Of a DNA stretch of 64,000 nucleotides, positions 46,801-57,180 are shown piece after piece. The first letter of the stretch is position 1; each line of letters opens with the position of its first letter. A program made the position numbers and the translations under genes. This DNA comes from Pyricularia pennisetigena (lineage: Eukaryota > Ascomycota > Sordariomycetes > Magnaporthales > Pyriculariaceae). The notes under the pieces are model-generated. The model did not search any database. It saw only the letters and a program-made list of their open reading frames with translations, and was not told the origin of the DNA. The DNA lies in the NCBI RefSeq assembly GCF_004337985.1, contig NC_043744.1, positions 1,602,816 through 1,666,815 of the forward strand, written 5' to 3'.

Positions 46801-47328
46801 GCAGTCTGACCACGCTAGGATCCACCACCACACAACAAAGTCTAGCCGGCCAGGTCACGTTACCCAGTCCACCATCTATTGCATCAGTCAGTTAGTACTC
46901 ACTCAGCCGGTCGGCAGCTGCCGCCACTTGCAAGTTGGAGATTCCGTCACCAACCGATCGGCCGACAGCAACAAAACCGGTTAAGTAACCAACTGACCGG
47001 CCAATTGTCTGAACAAGCAAACACCCACCGTTAAACAGTCTTGGGTTATTCAATCGCAAAAGAACGCATCACTTTTTATTAATTTACTTATAAATGGACC
47101 GACCGTTCGTTTTAGACTGCAAGTGACGCCATCTGGACAACTTGGAAAGTATAACGCCAACTTGAACTTGTGCATCACTTTGTTTGTCAACAAGTCTCAA
47201 AACGCCACTGCGGAGATATCAACCCCCAAAAAAAAATTCCGCGGCTCTTAGAGAGTAATTCTACACGAATTGCAACACGGGAGGGGGAACGTGGTGGGTG
47301 AGAAGGAGGGAATTGGCGCCGGGAAAGT
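43834..47328 (+). other. Long intergenic region between UFD4 and HPC2
   Basis: A 3.5-kb stretch holding the UFD4 3' end and the promoter plus probably a long leader of HPC2. A-rich runs occur at 44800-44885 and a C/T-rich zone at 45300-46500. A 14-base perfect palindrome AAGCAAGCTTGCTT lies at 46255-46268, followed by a TACGTAC-type repeat to about 46301. A plus-strand frame of 202 codons at 45502-46110 is rich in Pro, Phe, Ser and Cys with no domain, and I do not call it a gene. Confidence 0.5.
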
Positions 47329-49599
47329 ATGGCCCAGTACAGCTCGTCGCCATCTCTGTCGTCACCACCTTCAGGTTCAATATCAGATCCCGGCTCACCG
47401 TCCCACCTTATTCAGGGACGCGCTAACATAGCCATGGGCGACGAAATCGTTGTCGACACCGAGGCCAGGTTCCGCCTGGACTTGGGACAACCGTCAGCAG
47501 CTCAGGATAATGTGCCCCTGACAGCAGCTGGCGTTCCACGGAAGAAGCCCGGCCGTAAGCCCGGAGCGGCAGCGGCAGCAAAGAAGGCTGCTGCCGTCGA
47601 GGATGGATCGGCTGCTAGCACGGATGCCCCCGCTAAGCAGCGGAGGCCGCGCAAGCCCAAGGACCCTAGCGCACCTCCTGCTCAGCGAAAACGGAAACAA
47701 CCGCCTACCGAACTCGAAGGTGCTCCCGACAAGAGGAGCTCTTCCGTCGGTCTGGACTCTCGCCAGCCAAAGATCACTGATCTTACCAATCTCCGCTTGG
47801 ACCTTGATTCGCCCTCACGGAGTCAACAGTCCGCTCCACCCCCAGCTCCGCCCAAGGCCCCGGCTCGCAGTTCCATGCACAGTCTGCTCAACCACGATGA
47901 CCCGCCATCGCCGCAGCACTCACCGCCGCCAGTTAGAAACAGTGGCCAGAGCTACGACCCCGTGCGGTCTTCCAACTACGATCCCGTCAGAGAGACCATG
48001 GTGGCTCGCGACCCCTGGGGCACCGGCTCTCTTGGCTCACCCCGCGCGCCCACCCAAATTCAAAATCGAGCCAGTGCATCACCTTCAATTACCAGCCTCA
48101 TCGATCCAGTTCCTTCCTCCGCCGCGGCTGCGCCGCTAAGATCCCCTTTGCTGCCGTCCAAGCACGTGTATGGCAATTATCCCGAGTCGATATCGGCTCC
48201 CACTTCACCATCGAACGAGATGAAGGCACCAACCGTGCCCGCTCCATCTGCTTCTAAGCCGACCCCTGCACCGACTGCTTCGCCAGAGGCGCCGGCCCCA
48301 GCATTGAAGGCGTCCAAGAAGGAGTTGGTAGCTTCAGAGGTCACCAAGCCGGCTAAGAGACAGTCAACGGGTGGCAAGGCCAAAGATGCCTCGTCATCTG
48401 CCAAGGCAACGACAACCAAGTCAGCTAGAACATCATTGGCAAAGGCGACCCCCAAGGCTTCATCGGCAAAAGCATCGGCAGAAGTCTCTGAGAGCTGTGC
48501 CTCGGTTTCCTCACCAGAAGAGGCAGCCCCGCCAGCACCTACGTCTGCGCCGAGCAAGAAGGTCACGTCGGTAACTCTTCAAGAGCGCAAGCAACAGAAG
48601 GTTGCGAGTGCGACGTCGTCACCAAGAATATCTGCACCCGTCAAGATGCCTCCGGTTCCAGATTTCCCGGACGAAGACAGCGAGCGATCGATTCTTGATT
48701 TTGGGAAAATCAACCCTGCCGACAAGAAGGCGGCTCCGTCGATTGTACTGTCCATACCGTTGCGCGGGGAATCGAACAAGTACGTCAACTTTATGCGCAT
48801 GGCAGAGGACAAGTACGGCTGGGATGCTCTCCACCCTCGCGAGGCCGCCCACCGCGACCGGAAGGCTCGCATAGCTGCTGCCGCCTCTGCACTCGAGAAG
48901 AATGTGTCTGGTCGTGAGACGGGAGACGAGGAGACGGACAAGGAATCAGATGGCGACAACAGCGACGCCGAGAACAAGGGCGGCAATGGCGCCGCTAGCG
49001 CCGGAGAAGCTGGTGCTGACGCAGCTAGCGGAGCGGATGGCGCGCCGATGAAGAAGCAGCGCAGGAAACGCAACTGGAGGGAGGATGAGTACGACAAGGA
49101 GGATGATTTTGTTGACGACTCGGAGATGCTGTGGGAGGAGCAAGCCGCGGCTAGCAAAGACGGGTTCTTCGTCTACTCGGGCCCGCTCGTCCCTGAGGTG
49201 GAGAAACCAGCACCAGGGTACGTTAATTGTGGTTTTTTTTTTNNNNNNNNNNNNNNNNNNNNTTTTCAGTACTCTCGCTAATAACTAAACTTTGTTAGAT
49301 CCGAGGGACCTGCTAAGCGCGGGCGTGGAGGCGGACGAGGCAGTCGGGGCGGTGGCCGTGGTGGCACAACGCGTGGCAGCACAACCACTGGAAGAGGCCG
49401 TGGTGGTGGTCCAGGCTCCCGAGGTGGTCAGATTCGCAAGCCGCGCGCAACCAAAGCCGAAAAAGAGCAGGCAGAGCGAGAAAAGGCCGAGAAGCTGGCC
49501 CAAGACGGTTCGACTAAGACGGAAAACGGTTCTTTAGGCTATGACCTCAACCCGGCAAGCACCAACCCACAGTTCTCGGGAATGGTTATTGACCTCTGA
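47329..49599 (+). CDS. HPC2: HIR histone chaperone complex subunit Hpc2 (HUN/ubinuclein domain)
   Basis: Two exons, 47329-49217 and 49299-49599, close in phase to 729 residues. The intron contains an assembly gap of 20 N (49243-49262), so its length is uncertain, but both splice sites are visible. Most of the protein is disordered Ala/Ser/Pro/Lys sequence, with an AT-hook-like KKPGRKPG near residue 66. The defining feature is the Hpc2/ubinuclein domain near residues 580-625: RNWREDEYDKEDDFVDDSE, then WEEQAAAS and GFFVYSGPLV. The second exon adds a GRGG/RGG-rich stretch and a tail ending FSGMVIDL. Hpc2 joins Hir1/Hira and Hir3 in the replication-independent H3-H4 deposition complex in the nucleus. 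An internal Met at 47434 is an alternative start. Confidence 0.92.
49243..49262. other. Assembly gap (20 N) inside the HPC2 intron
   Basis: Twenty N preceded by a T run at 49233-49242 and followed by TTTTCAG. The gap is in a poly-T tract within the intron, so it should not affect the coding sequence, though intron length and an alternative acceptor near 49268 cannot be excluded. Confidence 0.95.
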
Positions 49600-51591
49600 G
49601 ATGAAGGACGCCTCCTGGAAAAGTGCGAACAATCAAGTGTCCAACTTTTACGGCTTGCCTTGTGCGATTATTTAATTGCCTTAATACCCATTTCATTTCA
49701 AACTACTTGTCGGTTGGGGTTTGACTGGATGCTTTCAATCTCCGGGGCTTTTGGGTGAGAGAGAACCCAGATGTGTTGTTTGCGAACGAGGGCGTTAATG
49801 GAGCTTTGCTAGTTACGTCTGCATGACCGTGTCCTACTATTTCGATTTGGGTGTGGGAAAACATATTTCACTTCAGTTGCCATCCTCAAATGGCTTATTC
49901 GGGTTATTTCATCTGATTTATTATTGCAGATAAAGCGAGCCTTTATTTCCTTTGTGCTCTTTCTTTTTTTTCAAGGTTGTTGCCAGTGGACGCTTGTGTA
50001 AGCTGTTGTTTCGGGTTTATGGCATCTTACACAAGAAGCGGGCTGGCGTGAGGAATAATCAGGGTGCCGTGTACATGAAAAAAAAGAGCAATAACCTCCT
50101 CAAAAGAGACAAAAGGCGCAGAGTACATGGAAAACTTGGGACATAAGGCGTACTGGAAGGGACAAAGAAGAGCAACAATGCGAGACAGGCGCAAAAGGTT
50201 ATATGACATTATTAAATACGATGGTTCGATTAATAGACATTTATAAAAATAGAACTTGGACGCTTTGTTGACACAAGAAGGTGACTGGTAATCAGCTGGA
50301 ATACGAAAGCAGTGGGGCCAAGGCGGTTGAATCGGGAAGCAAGCTGACGCATCTTGCTGAATCAAGCAAACACTTTTTCTACGTGAATGATGGCGTATTG
50401 GGATCTCAGGGGTTTTATGATAACGTCGAAGTAACGTCCAAGACCCACAACGCTAGAGTCCAAGAAGACCGTTGCGGTGAAGCAACAACATCCGAACATC
50501 GGAGTAAGATTCCTGCGTTAACAGCGAACACTACACCAGCTGCTTATTTTATTTTATTTTTTCTCCCTCTTTTATTCTTTTTTTTTCTTAATTGGCGCAA
50601 CAAGGTGACAACGCTCGTCTTGCACATATCAAAAACAAAAGAAGCAAGTGCGGAATAGATACCGCGACTCAAGATCCAATTAGCGGTGATCATGCCGCAC
50701 GATCCCTCCTTCTTTGTTCATCAATCAGGTCATACTGGGACCAGGATAGGAAATCGTAGGGTTACATTGCCAAGCCATCTTCTCCCTGTCCCTTATTTTT
50801 ATTTTTATGTTATTTTTTTTATTTTAAATTTGTTTGGGTGCCTTATTGCCGCGCTGTACCCGTTTTACCCTGATAGGTGTTTTCTCTACTCTGCTACGTG
50901 CAGCAGGCTAACCTAACTTGAGGTAAGCCAAGGCCGAGGCAGGCTGTGGAGAGGAGGGATGAAGGAGGAGGGGGGCACAGAACAGAGGGAAAAGACAGAT
51001 CTGTGTGGAGTCACGACTGACAAACAGTAACGCTTCAGGTAATGAATGATGCCATGTATTTGGCCAGCGGAGGGGGGCGGAGGGGATTTTTGCCCTTCGG
51101 GATCTATGCCGATCAAACGCTGAGGTGCTTGCTGTCTTTTTCTCTTTGCTGCATCGATACTATCTTGAATCTGTCAGACCTGTCAGCTGTGTGACATTAT
51201 CTGCCTATGCTTCGAATTCGGGTCTGATTCTGCACCATTTGTTTCGTTTTGTTTCGTATTATTTGGCTTGGTTTTAAAGGTGACTGTTTGAATAGGTGGT
51301 CGTCCATGTTTTTTTGCTGAGCCTTCTCTTGGTTGACATATAATATGAACAAGCCCACCTTTTCCGTCTCCTCCTATATCTGCTCGGCTGCTTTATACCG
51401 GGCTATTATCCAGGTAGATAGTCTCTAAACAAGGGCCACTGTGGCATTCCATCCTGTTGGTGGAGTGAGACCCAACTTGCCTGGGGTTTTCGAGTCGTAT
51501 TCTGGTCATCAACAAGGCAGTCAGAGAAGTTTCCTTTCACAGATCCAACCAAGGAACCGGCTCCTGGTAGTATTGCCCCACGTTTGTCGAG
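49600..51591 (+). promoter_or_regulatory. Intergenic region between HPC2 and the DHA1 transporter
   Basis: Two kilobases with the HPC2 3' end and the transporter promoter/leader. AT-rich runs occur at 50547-50590 and 50793-50835. Short frames at 49952-50658 lack protein features. No gene or RNA is supported. Confidence 0.5.
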
Positions 51592-52287
51592 ATGGACTCG
51601 GAAAAGAAGTATGACCTGCGGCGGCAGCAGCAGCAGCAGCAGACCGAAGCATCATCTCTGTCGGACAGGTCCGAAGTCGACGACAAAACCATCGAGGTCA
51701 AGACAGGCCAGAAAAAGATCAGTCACGCCCACAACTCCAGCCAAGGTTCATCAAGCGGGGCCTCGGAGGAATCACTCCCGGAGCTCTCCCGGTACACGAC
51801 AACAGCGTCGCACATCTCTTCGGCGGACCAGGATGCAGATGCCGACGAGGGGCTAGGCGGGTCCGTGGCGCGGGCCAGGACGGGCACCAGCTTCGGCAGC
51901 ACGGCGTCGCGCATGCCGGAGCACGAGGTGACGTTTGACGATGGCGACGACCCGCGCGACTGGCCGCTCTGGTACCGCGGCTGGGTGATCTTCTGCATCG
52001 CCTTCTCGACGTGGGTCGTAGTCCTGTACAGCACCAGCTACACGGCCTCGATCCCGGGCCTGATGCTCGAGTTTGACGTCGCCAGCCAGACCCTCGCCAC
52101 CCTCGGCGTCACCAGCTACCTCGTCGGCCTGGCCGTCGGGAGTGTGGTGCTGGCCCCGCTGAGTGAGCTGTACGGCCGCCGGCCCGTCTATCTCGTCTGC
52201 TTGGTCTGCTTCACGGTGCTTGTTATTCCGACAGCCGTGGCTAATTCTCTTGAGGAGATTATAGTGGTGCGGTTTTTTGGGTGAGTT

Positions 52288-52320
<33 letters not shown>

Positions 52321-53885
52321 CTTCGAAGAGACTAGGTGGGTAACTTTGTTTTCTTCGTGCCAAGCTTCTAGGCGATGTAAACCACTGGCATTTTGGGAAA
52401 CCAGTGAGTCGGTTCAAAAATTCTTAGAGACGCATACCCCCCCCAGCTGAAGCCATGCTAACAAACCAAACCAAAAAGAGCCGTCTTCGGCGCCGCCATG
52501 ATCGCCAATAGCCCCGGCACCGTCGTTGACATATCGACCGAGCAGTACCGGGCGCTGTGCATGTCTCTCTTCTCCATTGCTCCCTTCAACGGGCCCGCAA
52601 CGGGCCCCCTAATTGGCGGTTTTGTGTACCAGGCCTACGGCTGGCGGTGGGACAATTGGCTGGTGCTGATCCTGGGCGTCGTAGCTTCCGGGCTCATGTT
52701 CACAGTCCGGGAGACTTACGCGCCCGCCATACTCCGGGCCAAAGCGCAACGCAGGAGGAAGGAGACAGACGACGATAGGTGGTGGTCCAGGTACGACGAG
52801 GCGGCAGATTCCAAGGTTCGGCTGTTTAAGGAGAACATGGCCAGGCCGTTTGTGTTGGCTGTGACGGAGCCTATCTTGTGGTTTTTTAATCTATGGTATG
52901 CTTTTTTTTTTTTTTCTTTTTTCTGTCCTTGTTTCTTTCTACTTTGGCCAGTATCGGTGTGCTAGATTACTGACCGACCGGCTCTGCTTCTCGAACTGAT
53001 AGGATTTCCTTGATCTACGGAATTCTGTAAGTCATCTTTGACGCCTACAAAAGGGGGCTACTTACACAAACAAACCCCCCCCCCCCCCCAAACAGCTACC
53101 TCTGCTTCGTCGCCTACCCCATCGTCTTCTCCCAGCACCGCGGCTGGGGCCCCGGCACATCAGGCCTGGCCTTCCTCGGCATGGGCGTCGGTGTGCTGCT
53201 GTCCATCGCCGCAGAGCCGCTCCTCCGGCGGCTCATCAACTCGCACCCCAAGGACCCCACGACGGGCCGCGTGGCGCCCGAGGCGTCGGCCAGCGCCATG
53301 GTGATGGGCGCCGTGCTGGCCGCGGTGGGCCAGCTCGTGTTCGCCTGGACCTGTCTGCCCGTCACCATCCACTGGGCGGTGCCCATCGCGGCGGGGATCC
53401 CCTTCGGCGCCGGGAACACGCTCGTCTTCATCTACGGCAGCAGCTACCTGGCCTCGGCCTACGGCATCTACAGCGCCAGCGCCTTGGCCAGCAACGCAGT
53501 CGTCCGCTCGCTGTTTGGCGGCACGCTGCCCCTCGCCGGCGCCGCCATGTACGCCGCGCTGTCGCCGCGCTGGGCCGGCATGCTGCTGGGTCTGCTCGAG
53601 GTCATCTTCATACCCATCCCCGTCGTGTTCTACAAGTACGGCGACCGGATCAGGGCGCGCAGCCCTGTCATCCGCCGCATGAGGGAGGAGGAGGAGGAGA
53701 ATGAGGCGAAGCGGGCGAGGAGGCTGGCTAGGGCGCTGAGGAGGCAGGGGAGGGAGGCGGAGGCTGCTGCTGCTTTGGAGAGGAGTGTCAGTGGTGTTGG
53801 TGGCGGTGATGTGGTTGAAAGTATTACTACAGCAGCTGGAGATGCTGAAAAGGGGATTTCTCAAAGGGGCCAGGTGGCAGTATAG
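51592..53885 (+). CDS. MFS transporter, DHA1 (drug/polyamine:H+ antiporter) family
   Basis: Four exons close in phase to 639 residues: 51592-52280, 52479-52895, 53003-53026 and 53096-53885. The third exon is only 24 bases. The hydrophilic N-terminus (about 120 residues, with a short Gln run and many Ser) ends in the family block DPRDWPLWYR before helix 1. Motif A is LSELYGRRPVYLVC between helices 2 and 3. RFFGAVFGAAMIANSPGTV and GPATGPLIGGFVYQAYGWRW follow, as in polyamine and multidrug transporters of the Tpo1/Flr1 group. The C-terminal tail is long, charged and coiled-coil-like (Arg/Glu). Plasma-membrane efflux of small molecules is likely, with substrate unknown. The first intron contains 31 T (52290-52320), and the third a C run. 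It lies next to a secreted glycoside hydrolase gene but shows no functional link to it. Confidence 0.93.
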
Positions 53886-53962
53886 ATAAAATTCATGTGG
53901 CAGGCTCCGGTACGGTACGCATAACGACATGACTGATAGATAGATAGATAAATAACCCTTGG

Positions 53963-53995
<33 letters not shown>

Positions 53996-54753
53996 CCTTA
54001 TTTTAATATGTTTCTTTTTACTATTATTCTAGCGGGGCTTGCTATTAGAGTTAAACATCACAGAACACACACAAAAAAAAAAAAAAAAGATCAAGGTTTT
54101 CATACATCCGCCTCGGCGCAATATTGCAACGAGCGGCTCCCACATTGCGGCGGCAAATTTGGAGAGTTTGACCACGATACTACATGCCGGGCGTGACAAC
54201 CAAGGGTTCGTCCGAGGGGGTGAACAAGCATCACGCGCAGTCGCTCGAGCGCCCCCATCCTCGGGGTATCCACGGCCCCAGTCTGCAGGCGGGAAAAGTC
54301 CACCAAGAACGACTCGTGCTGACCCGCACCATGATGAACCTGGGGTCACGTCGGTCCTATTTCCCCACAATCATACAATTGCATACAATACCACGTTAAT
54401 GCATCATTTACCGCATTGGGCTGTGTTGATGGTCCTTTGTCAGTTAATTGGAGGGATCATACAATGACACGAGGTCCGCCTTCCGAGGTCTTTTTTTTTT
54501 TTTTTTTTTCTCTCTCTGCCCAAGCAGTATTTTGAAAAGTAGTATATAAATGGGCACAGGGATGCGAGCCTGGCAAAACATTATGCTATTCTATTTACCT
54601 ACCTTTAATGTAATATATGGTCCGGTCCAGTCACTTCTCTTTGTGCATCTGCCATCTTGACCGTCATCCTCCGGCCACAAGGGCGATCGTGTCCATCAAG
54701 CAGCAGTAATAATAATAGACATTCTGGAAACCAGTTTGTATATATTCCAGAAA
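53886..54753 (+). promoter_or_regulatory. Intergenic region upstream of the GH43-like gene
   Basis: Contains the transporter 3' end and the promoter of the secreted hydrolase. Tandem GATA units at about 53935-53950 are followed by an (AT)n run at 53964-53992 and poly-A/poly-T tracts at 54072-54088 and 54491-54509. GATA elements can bind nitrogen-response regulators in fungi, but here they are a microsatellite and may mean nothing. A TATATAA-like sequence lies near 54542. Confidence 0.5.
53964..53992. repeat. (AT)n microsatellite
   Basis: About 14 AT units, preceded by GATA tandem units at 53935-53950, directly 3' of the DHA1 transporter. Confidence 0.85.
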
Positions 54754-56461
54754 ATGCTTGCACCGCTGTGCCGTTCGGCCGCTGTTGGCCTCGCCATCCT
54801 CTCGGGCGCATACGCGTCACTGCAAATCGTTCCCGGAGGAACATGGACGGCGGTATGTCCTTGTTCCGGTGCTTGCGATTTTCCTGTAAAATACATTTTC
54901 CTTTTTTTTTTGATCTGACGCAGAAACACAAACCCTCTCCCCCCTTCCAATAGGATAACGGCCAACACATCCAAGCTCACGGCACGGGCATCATCGTCGT
55001 CAACGGGACATACTTTATGATCGGAGAGGACAAGACCAACGGCAGCGCCTTCCAGAACGTCAACTGCTACTCCAGCACCGACCTGGTGCGGTGGCGGTAC
55101 GAGGGCGCCCTGCTGTCGCGCACGGCCGAGGCCGGCGACCTGGGCCCGAACAGGATCGTCGAGCGGCCCAAGGTCATCTTCAACGAGCGCACGCAAAAGT
55201 ACGTCTTGTGGATGCACATTGACAGCAGCGATTACAAGGATGCGAGGGCTGGTGTTGCTGTGGGCGATTCGGTCTGCGGAAAGTACAGTAAGTTTTTGCC
55301 AATCGACTCTTCTAAGGATTTTTTTTCTATCTGTTCTGTCATAACAAAAAAACAGAGCTAACAAAAGAGCTGTCTTCAAATAGCCTACTTGGGCGGCTCC
55401 AGACCTCTTGGCTTCCAGAGCCGGGATAGCGGCTTGTTCAAGGATGACGATGGCACCGCGTATCTGCTCACTGAAGACGTAGGTTTATATGTTCCTAGCC
55501 TCCTAATCCCACCCCCCTAGTATATCTTTGGCCAATTCCAAGGCTTTCTCTGTAGAATATGCAGAAAAACTGACCCAAAAAAAACCCCTTCAACACTACT
55601 CCCTTGTAGCGCGAGAATGGCCTTCGCATCAACCGTCTGACAGACGACTACCTCGGCTTCGCCGACACGACATCAACCTACCTGTGGAGCGAACACATCG
55701 AGTCGCCCGCCATGCTCAAGCGCGACGGCATCTACTACATGTTCGGGTCCAAGCTGACGGGGTGGGACCCCAACGACAACGTCTACAGCACGGCGACGTC
55801 CATCTCGGGTCCCTGGAGCGGCTGGAATACGTTTGCCGACAAGGGCAGCAACACATACGCGTCGCAGACCACCTACATCCTCCCCTACGGCGGCAGCGGC
55901 AACGTCATGTACCTGGGCGACCGCTGGGTGTCGACGAACCTGCAGGCCAGCACGTACGTGTGGCTGCCGCTCGACATCTCGGGGACGACCGTGTCGCTCA
56001 AGAACAGGGACGCCTGGGTCCCCAACGCCGGCGCGCCCGGCGCGCCCTGGCAGCCGGCCGGCGACGTCAACGCCTACGAGGGCGAGGCCGGGCAGCTGGG
56101 CGGCGGCGCGCGCGTCGTCTCGTGCAGCGGCTGCTCGGGCGGCAACGCGGCCGGCTACATCGGCGGCGACGTGAACGGCATCGTCACCGTTTTGGGCGTG
56201 CGCAGCTCCGCGCCCGAGGGCACGCTCACGACCGTGAGGATCAGGTTCGCCAATGGCGACGGCAACCCGCGCTACGCCAACGTGACGGTCAATGGTGGGC
56301 CGCCGACCAGGCTGGCTTTTGAGCCCACGAGGGGCGGCGTGTCTGACAGCACGCTCCACGTCCAGCTGCGTCCCAGCACCGACAACACCATTGTGGTGTC
56401 GGGCGCTGGAGACGGGCTGTGGGGTCCTGACGTTGACCGCCTCATCGTGCCTGTGCAATGA
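54754..56461 (+). CDS. Secreted GH43-family glycoside hydrolase with CBM35-like domain
   Basis: Four exons close in phase to 459 residues: 54754-54852, 54954-55287, 55384-55478 and 55610-56461. The N-terminus is a signal peptide (about residues 1-21, cleavage likely after AYA). The beta-propeller domain includes DNGQHIQAHGTGI, YFMIGED, CYSSTDLVRW, RPKVIFNERTQKYVLWMH, FKDDDGTAYLLTED and LWSEHIESPAM, with a likely acid Glu near 207. The AHG motif near the N-terminus resembles the GH43 subfamily of exo-beta-1,3-galactanases, in which the usual catalytic base Asp is not conserved. The C-terminal 130 residues (YEGEAGQL, GGNAAGYIGG, VRIRFANGDGN) match a CBM35 module. It probably trims arabinogalactan or a related plant cell-wall glycan outside the cell. 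The exact substrate is inferred. Confidence 0.88.
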
Positions 56462-57147
56462 GCAAGGAGCAACGAGGTTGGTGGGGGTGGGCGCCATGGC
56501 CATGTGGCCAGATCGGTCAGAGGGGGGTAGTGCAAGTATTACCTATATACCTAGTCATGACTGAACCTTTGACCCCAAGTCTTGTTGGCTTGTTCTGATT
56601 CTTTCGACTTCTTTGCAAAACGAAGCAGACAGAACCCCCCCGATGCCGAACCTGTCTTGGTTGAACAACGTCTGGTAACACCCACAATTGACTCGGTACC
56701 TGAATCTGTACCTCTAAGCCACGTCTATGACGAGAGTCTTTGCGTACGAAATAAGCCATCGGAGACTGAATCGTTAAAGTTGCGTTTTTTGGCTTGATGG
56801 AGATTGGAAACTGAGACTAAGACCGAAATGGGACTCGACAACAGAAAAAAGAGGCCTATCCTTGTAGGCCGTAATTACTCCGTAATGTTTGTTCATTTTA
56901 TCAAAAACGGTTTCATTCCTTGTGTTCCCTTTGCCTTTTTTTTTCTGTTTCTTTTCTTGTCTGTCTGACTTCTCCCTGCGTATGTATTATCTCTATTGTT
57001 TTCCCGGACCTTGATTAGCACCCGTTCAGCTGGACCCGAGACATTTGTTTGCTTTACTCATTTAGACGAGCGGACAGTCAATCGTGTGATGCTTCCCCCC
57101 ACAAAAGACCGGGGGCTAACCTTCTTGCATGGGCTCTCTTAGCGGAC

Positions 57148-57150
<3 letters not shown>

Positions 57151-57180
<30 letters not shown>
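57151..57180. repeat. Homopolymer tract of 30 T
   Basis: An uninterrupted T run in the gene-free zone. A similar run of 27 T lies at 57838-57864. Confidence 0.9.

Noticed and set aside
53160..53930. 256-codon minus-strand frame opposite the DHA1 transporter
   Set aside because: Antisense of a clear transmembrane protein exon. Composition is His/Arg/Gly with no motif.
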